Positions 7,044 to 14,299 of a stretch of DNA of 14,523 nucleotides are shown here, in pieces; position 1 is the first letter of the stretch, and every line of letters begins with the position of its first letter. This DNA comes from Clostridia bacterium (lineage in GTDB: Bacteria > Bacillota > Clostridia > Christensenellales > UBA1242): assembly GCA_028704215.1 (NCBI GenBank), contig JAQVLJ010000018.1, positions 1-14,523 of the forward strand, read 5' to 3'. The position numbers and the translations under genes were made by a program. Below the pieces are notes generated by a model. The model saw only the letters and a program-made list of their open reading frames with translations, had not been told where the DNA came from and made no database searches.

Positions 7044-8400
7044 AATTATCTATAATGTCGATTTGCTTTTTTGCTCCAAATACACGTACTCCATTTTCTG
7101 GTTTATAAGTTTCTTGGCGTAAAAATTTTTTTTGTACCAAAATTCCGTTTTTGTATTTGCATAGATAACTTTTTGCAACTAACCCATCTCGTGCTGGCTT
7201 GAGTACAAAACTCTCGTTTTCATAAGTTACTTTGTCACTATATTCCCCCTTAGTATCAATCCTCGTTTCCATTGCTTCTGCTGGTGTTTTTTGCACAATT
7301 TCACTTATTGTTTTGTATGAAACACCATCTTCGTGTGGCGTGCCATAAATAGATATTTTGATTTGTTCACTGCTATGACGAACTATTATGTAAATATCCG
7401 AATTGGTAGTGTTTTTAAACACCAAATTGCTAGTACCGTAATTTACCATCGCGTCAAGTGCGACAGGTACATAACTGATAGGTTGGCTGTGCTTATGTAC
7501 TTCAAGTACATCTAAGTCGGAAAGCAAAAGTGCATTGTATAATGTAGTAGATACTTGACACACTCCTCCACCTACACCCTCAACAAATTCGCCATCAAAA
7601 ATAATCTTTGCTTTTCTATATCCATTTTTTTCAGTACGCTTTCCCACTATTGTATTAAAGGAAACTGTTTCGCCAGCCGACACTTTCAATCCATTAATTT
7701 TTTGTAAGGACAAATAGATATTGTGTTTTCTTTCCGCCATAGAGTTTGCAATGCTTGTACTGAACCCTCCTCTAAAACATGTCTTTTCTTTTAGGTTCTT
7801 TGCGGTCAATTTGGGATAAGTATATTTCACAGGGACATTGATAACAAAAGTATCATTTTTTTGATATTGTTCATAAATCATTTCGTACAATTTGATTAAA
7901 TCTAATTTTACACCAACTATCTCATCTTTTATAAAAAAAATCTGCTCAGATTTTGGTTTAACTTTTAGAGAAGCATCTGTTGCTTTTTTAAAAATGTTTT
8001 GTTCAATATTTGCTATCGCTTCATTTAAACCGCTGTACATAAAATCAAACGCCATTTGCTTTGAAATGCCGCTTTGAATTGCTCTTTGTATCATTTTTTT
8101 TCGCTCATCTTTTGTACCATTACGTTTGTACTTTGTTAGCTCAAATTGTTTGTCAAAAATATTGCTTTTTAATGTATGTTTGTTAGCGACATAATGCCAA
8201 GTCTTGTTGTTAAATACAAACTTTATTTTGGTGTTATCTAAGACTTCTTTATATGTAGTTGGGTGTATATTTGCTGTATGTGAAGTATATGTATGATAAG
8301 TTTCTTTTTTTGCAATTTTTACATACAAAAAAGAGCAAAAAAATATTGTAACAAAAATAATTATTACTTCAAAAACTTTACAAAAATCTCGCCCTCTCAT
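7042..8400 (-). CDS. VanW-family (YoaR-like) envelope protein
   Basis: The product is 452 residues. One N-terminal membrane anchor (about 9-30) is followed by a basic extracellular region. Residues about 60-200 may be a YoaR-type peptidoglycan-binding-like segment (weak). The VanW domain spans about 209-340 and includes FSTSIANSMAERKHNIYLSL, GETVSFN and the hallmark GVGGGVCQVSTTLYNAL (275-291). The last ~90 residues (KTPAEAMETRIDTKGEYSDK onwards) resemble a G5-like beta domain. VanW is named from vancomycin-resistance clusters, but its biochemical role is unsettled; most copies are chromosomal and thought to act at the cell wall. No van genes are nearby, so resistance should not be inferred. 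No Shine-Dalgarno site or good promoter precedes the ATG, and the rmuC terminator lies just upstream, so how it is expressed is unclear. Confidence 0.9.
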   Translation of the reverse strand: MRGRDFCKVFEVIIIFVTIFFCSFLYVKIAKKETYHTYTSHTANIHPTTYKEVLDNTKIKFVFNNKTWHYVANKHTLKSNIFDKQFELTKYKRNGTKDERKKMIQRAIQSGISKQMAFDFMYSGLNEAIANIEQNIFKKATDASLKVKPKSEQIFFIKDEIVGVKLDLIKLYEMIYEQYQKNDTFVINVPVKYTYPKLTAKNLKEKTCFRGGFSTSIANSMAERKHNIYLSLQKINGLKVSAGETVSFNTIVGKRTEKNGYRKAKIIFDGEFVEGVGGGVCQVSTTLYNALLLSDLDVLEVHKHSQPISYVPVALDAMVNYGTSNLVFKNTTNSDIYIIVRHSSEQIKISIYGTPHEDGVSYKTISEIVQKTPAEAMETRIDTKGEYSDKVTYENESFVLKPARDGLVAKSYLCKYKNGILVQKKFLRQETYKPENGVRVFGAKKQIDIIDN

Positions 8401-8417
8401 TAAAATATGTTGTGTAG

Positions 8418-8460
8418 AAAAAAAATCAATATTCGTTGTGTATTTTTTGAATATTGATTT
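8418..8460 (-). terminator. Rho-independent terminator of the cca-rmuC unit
   Basis: A perfect 12-bp stem, AAATCAATATTC (8423-8434) and GAATATTGATTT (8449-8460), has a 14-nt loop. On the minus strand it is followed by a T8 tract, starting 9 nt beyond the rmuC stop. Confidence 0.8.
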
Positions 8461-8469
8461 TATTCTTTA

Positions 8470-9762
8470 CTAATCTTGTGAGCCTTCATCATCTGAGTCG
8501 CTTTCTCCGTTATCAGTTATTGGTAATGTATCATTTTCTACAAAGTCTAGCCCAACAATATGTGTAACGTCTCCCAATTTTTTTGCAATCTTTCGAGAAG
8601 ATGTTGTCGCCTGTTCAATGCTGATATTTGCATCGGACAATTTGTTTTGTGTTTTGAGTAATAACTGAACAAATTTTTCAAACTCAGTTTTGAAAGTTGC
8701 AAGCAATCTCCACAATTCACTGCTTCTCTTTTCGATGTACATAGTTTTGAATCCCATTTGCAAACTATTTAAAAAAGCAGCAAGCGTAGTAGGTCCACAT
8801 ACCATTACTTTGTACTTGGTTTGTATAAATTCTATCAGAGATACATCTTTTACCACCTCAGCATACAAACCTTCAATTGGCAAAAACAAAACTCCAAAAT
8901 CTGTTGTTATAGGCAAATTGATATATTTTTCGTGAATTTTTTTTGCCTCTTCTTTTATTCTTTTTGACAGTGCTTTTTGATATTTTTCAATATTTTCCAC
9001 ATCGGTTCGTTCAGATGCCTCTGATAGTTTGTAATAGTCTTCCAATGGAAATTTGCTATCGATTGGTAGAAATATATCCTTGTCATCCTTGCCCGGCATT
9101 ACCACAACAAAGTCTACTCTTTCGCTAGTATTATTTTTTACTTGAACATTGGCTTTGTATTGGTAAGGTGAAAGCATTTGTTCCAGAAGATTGTTTAATG
9201 TTACTTCTCCCCAAACGCCTCTTCTCTTTACATTGCCAAGCATTATTTTCAAATCAGTTACATTTGTTTCTAGCGCTTTCATTTCGCCCAAACGCGTACC
9301 TACACTTTCCATACTTTGCTGAATTTTTGAAAAACTGTCATTAAGGCGCTGACTCAAAGACACGTTAAGCTTTTCGTCTACAGTAGCACGCATCATTTCC
9401 AATTTCTTTTCGTTACTTTCTCGTATTTGTTTCAGGCTTTCATTGACATCCATGGTCAATTTTTCGATTTTCTTTTCATTTCTTTCTGTTAAATCATCTA
9501 CTTTCTTTTGGATGCTTTCAAACTCCATTTTTTGCAGTCCAGTATTGTTAGTTATTGTGTTTTGAGTTCGGATCTCGCTATCATTTATGCTACTAAGAAT
9601 AAGTTTGTAACTATCAAAATTAGTCTGTTTGATATTGTCGATTATCGCACGAAAATCGCCATTTTGTCCTAATGTAATATTTTTTTTGTACAAAGAAATA
9701 TTGATTATTATTGATGCTATTGACAAAACACCAACAATTCCAAGTAGTACGTATGTTATCAT
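8470..9762 (-). CDS. rmuC: RmuC-family DNA recombination protein
   Basis: The product is 430 residues. A single N-terminal membrane helix (about 4-24) is followed by a long coiled coil (about 75-170) and the RmuC domain (about 170-400). Family landmarks are RGVWGE (181-186), IDSKFPLEDY (234-243) and VMVCGPTTLAAFLNSLQMGF (319-338). RmuC proteins have a predicted restriction-endonuclease-like nuclease fold and limit inversions or recombination at inverted repeats; the exact reaction is not settled. The C-terminus is a short acidic tail. The gene starts 3 bp after the cca stop, and its Shine-Dalgarno AAGGAG (9769-9774) lies inside the end of cca, so the two genes are co-transcribed and probably translationally coupled. 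Length is normal for the family. Confidence 0.93.
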   Translation of the reverse strand: MITYVLLGIVGVLSIASIIINISLYKKNITLGQNGDFRAIIDNIKQTNFDSYKLILSSINDSEIRTQNTITNNTGLQKMEFESIQKKVDDLTERNEKKIEKLTMDVNESLKQIRESNEKKLEMMRATVDEKLNVSLSQRLNDSFSKIQQSMESVGTRLGEMKALETNVTDLKIMLGNVKRRGVWGEVTLNNLLEQMLSPYQYKANVQVKNNTSERVDFVVVMPGKDDKDIFLPIDSKFPLEDYYKLSEASERTDVENIEKYQKALSKRIKEEAKKIHEKYINLPITTDFGVLFLPIEGLYAEVVKDVSLIEFIQTKYKVMVCGPTTLAAFLNSLQMGFKTMYIEKRSSELWRLLATFKTEFEKFVQLLLKTQNKLSDANISIEQATTSSRKIAKKLGDVTHIVGLDFVENDTLPITDNGESDSDDEGSQD

Positions 9763-9765
9763 ATT

Positions 9766-10998
9766 TTACTCCTTCGTGTTTTCCAGTTTAAGTTTTGATT
9801 TTACAAACTTTGTCAAATAAGATTTTTTGTTATAGTTGGGATTTTCAAAAGCGTACAAAAGTACTTCCTTTAACAATCTAGATATTTCTATTTTGGGCGC
9901 TCCCAATTTAATCAAATCTGCGGCACTAATTTTGAGTTTTGAAACATCGGTAGGTGCTTTTGATGTGATTTTTTGTGTATATAGGATTTTAAGTTTTTTG
10001 CAAACTTTTTTGTGTCCCAAAAGTATAAGCTCTGGCAAAATATCAAAATTTTTTATCATAAAATCATTGTCAAAACTTGGTAGGTCAATCAAAGCAAAAA
10101 GTATTTTTTTTATATAAATCTTTTCTGCCGTGGTTAAGCAAATATTTTTTGCAATAATTTTTACAAAACTTTCGATGTCATAACCGCACGCATTGTATAT
10201 ATCTATGCAAAAAAGGGTCATCCTATCGATTTTGTCACCGTAATTTTCCAAGTTTTTAAATTTAATTTTGTTGTTTATTTTAAAATCAAATATGTTTGGC
10301 AAAAATTTGCATTTATTAATAATTTTTGTACCATATATATAACGGTTTGATTTTTGATTGTAAGTTTTGTCACTATGCAATATTTTGATTAATTCTTGTC
10401 TTATTCTTTCGGCGGATATTTCTTTCAAATTGCATGCATTCCTTCGTGCTTGTTTTAAGGTGTTTTTTTCTATTTTAAAATTCAACTCACAAGCAAAACG
10501 TATCATTCTTAAAAGCCTTAGCCCGTCGTCATAAAAGGTTACTTGAGGCGAATCTACTGTACAAATTTTTCGCTTCTTAATATCCTTAATTCCCTTAACG
10601 TAATCAAGATAATTATCTTTTAATATATCATAATATATAGCATTGATAGTAAAATCTCGACGCAGACAATCGAGTATAATATTTTGTGTAAAACTAGATT
10701 TGCTCGGTAAATGTGTACCTTTTTTGTTGTAACTATCGTGTCTAAATGTGGTATATTCATATCTTTCGCTATTACGTGTAATAAGTAATGTACCCAATTT
10801 TTCATTGATAGGAGTACATTTGTATTCACTTTCTTCAAGGATTTTTTTTACTTTTTGAGGAGATATAGCACTACAAATATCTATATCATAATAAGGCATA
10901 CCCATCAAACTATTTCTAACGCTTCCGCCAACAACATACAAAGTTGTTAATGGTTCAAAAATCTGAGCCAATTCTTTTAATTCTTTTGTTACTTTCAT
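9766..10998 (-). CDS. cca: CCA tRNA nucleotidyltransferase (class II)
   Basis: The product is 410 residues. It is a class II nucleotidyltransferase that adds or repairs the 3'-CCA end of tRNAs in the cytoplasm. Landmarks are LYVVGGSVRNSLMG (20-33, the nucleotide-binding GGxVR loop, with N where D is usual), the metal-binding DIDI (38-41), RRDFTINAIYYD (113-124), and DDGLRLLRMIRFA (157-169) with ERIRQEL (197-203) of the base-selecting neck. The C-terminal body is lysine-rich and divergent, with no HD phosphohydrolase motif recognised. A poly(A) polymerase of the same fold cannot be fully excluded. The ATG fits the family N-terminus, but no Shine-Dalgarno precedes it and a -10 box ends only 6 nt upstream, so the mRNA may be leaderless. 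First gene of the cca-rmuC unit. Confidence 0.9.
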   Translation of the reverse strand: MKVTKELKELAQIFEPLTTLYVVGGSVRNSLMGMPYYDIDICSAISPQKVKKILEESEYKCTPINEKLGTLLITRNSERYEYTTFRHDSYNKKGTHLPSKSSFTQNIILDCLRRDFTINAIYYDILKDNYLDYVKGIKDIKKRKICTVDSPQVTFYDDGLRLLRMIRFACELNFKIEKNTLKQARRNACNLKEISAERIRQELIKILHSDKTYNQKSNRYIYGTKIINKCKFLPNIFDFKINNKIKFKNLENYGDKIDRMTLFCIDIYNACGYDIESFVKIIAKNICLTTAEKIYIKKILFALIDLPSFDNDFMIKNFDILPELILLGHKKVCKKLKILYTQKITSKAPTDVSKLKISAADLIKLGAPKIEISRLLKEVLLYAFENPNYNKKSYLTKFVKSKLKLENTKE

Positions 10999-11000
10999 AA

Positions 11001-11020
11001 TTACATTTTAGCAAATGTAA
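11001..11020. repeat. Perfect inverted repeat over the cca promoter
   Basis: TTACATTT (11001-11008) and AAATGTAA (11013-11020) flank TAGC. The repeat covers the predicted cca -10 box (11005-11010), so it could be an operator. It has no T tract, so it is not a typical terminator. Confidence 0.45.
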
Positions 11021-11032
11021 GCCAAAAAACAA
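11005..11032 (-). promoter_or_regulatory. Predicted cca promoter, leaderless spacing
   Basis: The minus strand reads TTGTTT (11027-11032), a 16-nt spacer and TAAAAT (11005-11010). The A of the cca ATG (10998) is the seventh base after the -10 box, where transcription would be expected to begin. Confidence 0.4.
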
Positions 11033-11050
11033 ATTAAACAATCAAAATAA

Positions 11051-11079
11051 TTTACAATTCATATATTTTTGACTATAAT
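11051..11079 (+). promoter_or_regulatory. Promoter of the lipid kinase gene
   Basis: TTTACA (11051-11056), a 17-nt spacer and a perfect TATAAT (11074-11079). Transcription would start about 15 nt before the ATG, leaving a very short leader without a clear Shine-Dalgarno site. Confidence 0.65.
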
Positions 11080-11101
11080 GTAAATACTAATAGATGAAAA
11101 T

Positions 11102-11977
11102 ATGTACAATTTGATAGTAAATCCGTACGCGGGAAATAAAAAAGCAAAAAAAATCACTAGAAAAGTGGTAGGTTTTTTGAAAGAACAAAAAGCAGAATAT
11201 TGCGTATATTTTTCAGAAAACAAAGGCGACATAGTAGATATTACAAAAGAATTATGCAATAAAGGTGAAAAAGAATTCATAATCATTGGTGGAGATGGCA
11301 CCATTCATCAAGTTTTGAATGGAGCAAGTGAAGTAATAGACAAAATCAAAATTGGACTAATTCGTGCTGGTAGTAACAATAATATATGCAAATCTCTTCG
11401 TATAAACAAAAACTACATTAAGGCAACACAAGATATATTGTCAGGAAATATAAAAAAGATTGATTGTATTCTATGTAACGACTTGTATTGCGTCAATAGT
11501 GTTTCGCTGGGACTTAACGTAGAGTTGTACAAAAAAACTAAAAGAAACTTAGGTTACAAAACTATTCCCCACACTTTCTTTTTGCTCAAAAAATATAAGG
11601 GCATCAATGTTGACATGCAATTCAACGACAATGATATTAAAGATGTAAATGTTCTACAATTAGCGGTATGTAATGGTGAATATTTCGAAAACTATGTGCG
11701 AATAAGTCCTTTGTCAAACTTGCAAGACGCACGGCTTAACGTTGTGGCTATTTCGAATACAAAAATTTCACGTATCAAACTTCTGTATGATATTTTCAAA
11801 GGCAAACACATTTATAGAGATTATACAAAACAATTTTGGGTCAACAAAATCACTTTGCAGTCAAAAGAAAAAATCGATGCAAAGTTGGATGGCGAGTCTT
11901 ATACTTTTGACAAATTTGACATTGCAATCCAAAAAAATAAATTAAACATTTTTAGCAACAAAGATGTTCACTTTTAA
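11102..11977 (+). CDS. Diacylglycerol/lipid kinase, YegS/DgkB-like
   Basis: The product is 291 residues, the usual size for bacterial YegS/BmrU/DgkB-type kinases, which phosphorylate diacylglycerol or related lipids with ATP at the inner membrane face. The N-terminus NLIVNPYAGNKKAKK (3-17) fits the family start. IIGGDGTIHQVLNG (61-74) is the nucleotide-binding GGDGT motif. IGLIRAGSNNNICKSL (84-99) corresponds to the canonical IPxGTxNDFA segment but has S for T and N for D. The second domain keeps VCNGEYFEN and LDGE (262-265), which carries a catalytic or metal-linked acid in relatives. DG in the ispxxxxxDG segment is DA here. Whether it is fully active and which lipid it uses are open. It diverges from cca and is a single-gene unit, with a promoter just upstream and a strong terminator after it. 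Confidence 0.88.
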   Translation: MYNLIVNPYAGNKKAKKITRKVVGFLKEQKAEYCVYFSENKGDIVDITKELCNKGEKEFIIIGGDGTIHQVLNGASEVIDKIKIGLIRAGSNNNICKSLRINKNYIKATQDILSGNIKKIDCILCNDLYCVNSVSLGLNVELYKKTKRNLGYKTIPHTFFLLKKYKGINVDMQFNDNDIKDVNVLQLAVCNGEYFENYVRISPLSNLQDARLNVVAISNTKISRIKLLYDIFKGKHIYRDYTKQFWVNKITLQSKEKIDAKLDGESYTFDKFDIAIQKNKLNIFSNKDVHF

Positions 11978-11987
11978 AGGCTTTGTT

Positions 11988-12027
11988 TATAACAAAAAAA
12001 ATGGGCGTCAGCCCGTTTTTTGTTATA
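11988..12027. terminator. Bidirectional terminator between the kinase and LRR genes
   Basis: GGGC (12003-12006) and GCCC (12011-12014) form the core around loop GTCA. The stem extends through A and T tracts to TATAAC and GTTATA with a two-base bulge. It lies after the kinase stop, and its right arm contains the stop codon of the convergent LRR gene. Confidence 0.85.
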
Positions 12028-12826
12028 ATTCGTTTGTTTTTTTTGTATTTTTTTCTTTAAATTCCATATCGCCAACTGCAAATTCGACTCCATCATCAAA
12101 AACATTGTTTGGTACAATAATATTTTCGTTATATAAGTACACTTTTTTTAGATTTTTGCAATCTCTAAAAGCACATTCGCCAATTTTTTTTACATAGGGT
12201 GGTATGTGCAACTCTTCTAATTCATCACAAGTACAATACGCTACTTCTCCTATTTGTTTTAAATAATATGGCAATTTTACTTTCAATTTTTTACACTCTT
12301 CAAAAGCCATATCATCAATTCTCTCAACAGTCGAAGGCATTTCAACGTATTCTAAGCTTTCACACCCCTTAAACATTCTTTTTTTTATAATATTGGTGTT
12401 TTCTGGCAATTTAATAGTTTTCAATGACTTGCACCATTCAAAAGCCCCTTCGCCAAGAAAATCCATTTCCTTTGGCAATAATATTTCATCTAATTTTCTA
12501 CAATTATAAAAAGCGTATGCACCTATCGTTTGTACGTTTTCAAGGTTAATAAATTCAAGATTATTACATTTTTCAAAAGCGGCTTTTCTGATTTTGATAG
12601 GCGTTGACGGCAATAAAACTGTTTTTAAATTATAACAACTACTGAACGCATATTCTCCAATATCAACAATACTTTCAGGTATAATTATATTTTCCAAATC
12701 AAATAATGCTAAAAAAGCATTTGCTTCTATGTATTTTATTCCTCTCCAAAACTTTTTCGGACTATCTTGAAGCAATTCCAAGTCTTCTTTGAAAACACGA
12801 ATCAATTTATCCTTGTACTTATTCAT
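12023..12826 (-). CDS. BspA-like leucine-rich-repeat protein without signal peptide
   Basis: The product is 267 residues. After a charged ~30-residue head (MNKYKDKLIRVFKEDLELLQ) come about eight to nine LRR_5 (BspA/TpLRR) repeats of roughly 22-23 residues. They follow the pattern LPxxxxxIGxxAFxxCxxL, seen in GEYAFSSCYNL, GAYAFYNCRKL and GECAFRDCKNL. At least eight repeats keep the same Cys position, giving a cysteine ladder. Such repeats form a solenoid that binds proteins. Most known BspA-type proteins are secreted and surface-attached, but no signal peptide, membrane helix or wall anchor is visible here, so this one is probably cytoplasmic. It begins 11 bp after the tilS stop with an AAGG Shine-Dalgarno, so it is co-transcribed with tilS. 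Partner and role are unknown. Confidence 0.85.
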   Translation of the reverse strand: MNKYKDKLIRVFKEDLELLQDSPKKFWRGIKYIEANAFLALFDLENIIIPESIVDIGEYAFSSCYNLKTVLLPSTPIKIRKAAFEKCNNLEFINLENVQTIGAYAFYNCRKLDEILLPKEMDFLGEGAFEWCKSLKTIKLPENTNIIKKRMFKGCESLEYVEMPSTVERIDDMAFEECKKLKVKLPYYLKQIGEVAYCTCDELEELHIPPYVKKIGECAFRDCKNLKKVYLYNENIIVPNNVFDDGVEFAVGDMEFKEKNTKKTNEL

Positions 12827-12837
12827 TATTTACCTTT

Positions 12838-14184
12838 TTATACCAAATCTTGCTCATAGTTTATCTTGTAAATTTTTTTTGTATCTTCCGTAACTTTCAG
12901 TTTGTCACTAATCTCCACGTTGGCTACAACTAAGATTGTATTTTCTACTGCCAAAACTGGTATAGTATCACGCAAACGTTGTGGTATTTTTTTGTCTATC
13001 AAATATGATTTCAATTTTTTTGTACCGTTGGCAAAAGGTGCAAAAGTGTCACCCTCTGTCCTAAATCTCCAAATTGCATTTTCAGGTACAGTATCTGCAT
13101 CAATATAATGGGTTTTACTATCACTTTCGCCCAATTTTTGAGAACCTTTTACTATGATGCTTCCATAACCTTCAAGGTAAGTTGTTCCTTTTTTAAATTT
13201 GTGAACAGCAGTCAACTTTGCGTTAGCAGTAAGCGTAACTGTGATAAAATCATATTCTTTGTATACTTTGATGCCATTTGGCAAACAAATTAGTGCTCCG
13301 TTTTGACTATTTTTTGCAAATTCACATACTTGTGCGACATGTTTACTTTCAATATTTCCCACATTTTTGCTGTATTTATTCAATACTTTAAGCACAATTC
13401 GATTAATAATAGAAGGCGCAAAATTGAAGTAAGTCAAAGGAATACGACTAGTTTGATTCAAACTTGTAATTGCTCCCATATGAATTTGACTGTTGATATA
13501 ATTTTCATCCTGTTCGCAAATTTTTCCAAAATTGATAACATTTTTTTCTATGCTCGGAAATTTTTTGTTCAATAATGGCATAACCACATTTCTCAAATAG
13601 TTGCGCGTAAAATCATTTTGGCTATTGGTTTCATCATCTACATAAGGAATTTGGTTGTGAGCAATATATTTTTCTATTTCTTCTCTAGAAGTATCCAAAA
13701 ATGGTCGTACAAATTTGTTTTCTCTATTTGCTTCCATACCTTTTGCGCCTGCCAAACCGGTGCCTCTAAAAATATTGAGCAAAATAGTTTCTGCTTGGTC
13801 GCTAGTATGATGAGCGAGTGCAATTTTGTTGACTACACCTTTTTGGATTAAACTTTCAAAAACACCATATCGTGCTTGTCTAGCTGCTTGTTCGGTAGAT
13901 AAGTTTTGTTCGTGAGCCAATTTGAGAGCATCGACTTTAAATTTGTAAAATCTAATGTTGTTTTCTTCGCAATAGTCGTGAACAAAAAGTGAATCATTTG
14001 CACTATTTTCACGGATACAATGGTCTATGTTAACTGCCAAAACTTGACAATCTAGTTTATCTTTTATGCTATTTAGGTAGTGCAAAAGCGCCATACTATC
14101 TCGCCCACCACTGACCGCAACACCGATAATCTCATCGGGTTTGATGAGCTTGTTTGATATGATAAAATCGTAAACTTGTTCCAT
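12838..14184 (-). CDS. tilS: tRNA(Ile)-lysidine synthetase
   Basis: The product is 448 residues. TilS activates C34 of the CAU-anticodon tRNA(Ile) with ATP and attaches lysine, so that it reads AUA; the enzyme is essential in most bacteria and AUA is common in such AT-rich genomes. The PP-loop is SGGRDS (25-30). DHCIREN (54-60), EQAARQARY (98-106), LAHHTSDQAETILLNIFRGT (123-142) and DDETN with FTRNYLRN (183-199) are family landmarks. The C-terminal TilS domain spans about 370-448 (IWRFRTEGDTF, LKSYLIDKKIPQRLRD). Length is normal. GGGGG (14194-14198) lies 9 nt before the ATG. The gene follows pheT and precedes the LRR gene. It has a near-consensus promoter of its own, and no terminator is seen between it and pheT, so read-through from pheT is also possible. 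Confidence 0.95.
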   Translation of the reverse strand: MEQVYDFIISNKLIKPDEIIGVAVSGGRDSMALLHYLNSIKDKLDCQVLAVNIDHCIRENSANDSLFVHDYCEENNIRFYKFKVDALKLAHEQNLSTEQAARQARYGVFESLIQKGVVNKIALAHHTSDQAETILLNIFRGTGLAGAKGMEANRENKFVRPFLDTSREEIEKYIAHNQIPYVDDETNSQNDFTRNYLRNVVMPLLNKKFPSIEKNVINFGKICEQDENYINSQIHMGAITSLNQTSRIPLTYFNFAPSIINRIVLKVLNKYSKNVGNIESKHVAQVCEFAKNSQNGALICLPNGIKVYKEYDFITVTLTANAKLTAVHKFKKGTTYLEGYGSIIVKGSQKLGESDSKTHYIDADTVPENAIWRFRTEGDTFAPFANGTKKLKSYLIDKKIPQRLRDTIPVLAVENTILVVANVEISDKLKVTEDTKKIYKINYEQDLV

Positions 14185-14267
14185 TGCTTTTTTCCCCCGT
14201 AATTCAAAATTAGCATTGTATTTTAGTTTATTGTGCAGTTTCTATATAAGCTATAATTATTTGTTAA

Positions 14268-14296
14268 TATATAACACATATTTTGGTTCTTGTCAA
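14268..14296 (-). promoter_or_regulatory. Strong promoter of tilS and the LRR gene
   Basis: The minus strand has a perfect TTGACA (14291-14296), a 17-nt spacer ending in TGT, and TATATA (14268-14273), an extended -10 type. It begins 3 nt after the pheT stop. Most of its spacer matches that of the left-edge promoter at 11-39. Confidence 0.75.
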
Positions 14297-14299
14297 TGG

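Noticed and set aside
7042..8400. A vancomycin-resistance gene cluster
   Set aside because: The VanW domain is clear, but there is no vanA/B ligase, vanH, vanX or sensor-regulator pair nearby; most VanW proteins are general envelope proteins.
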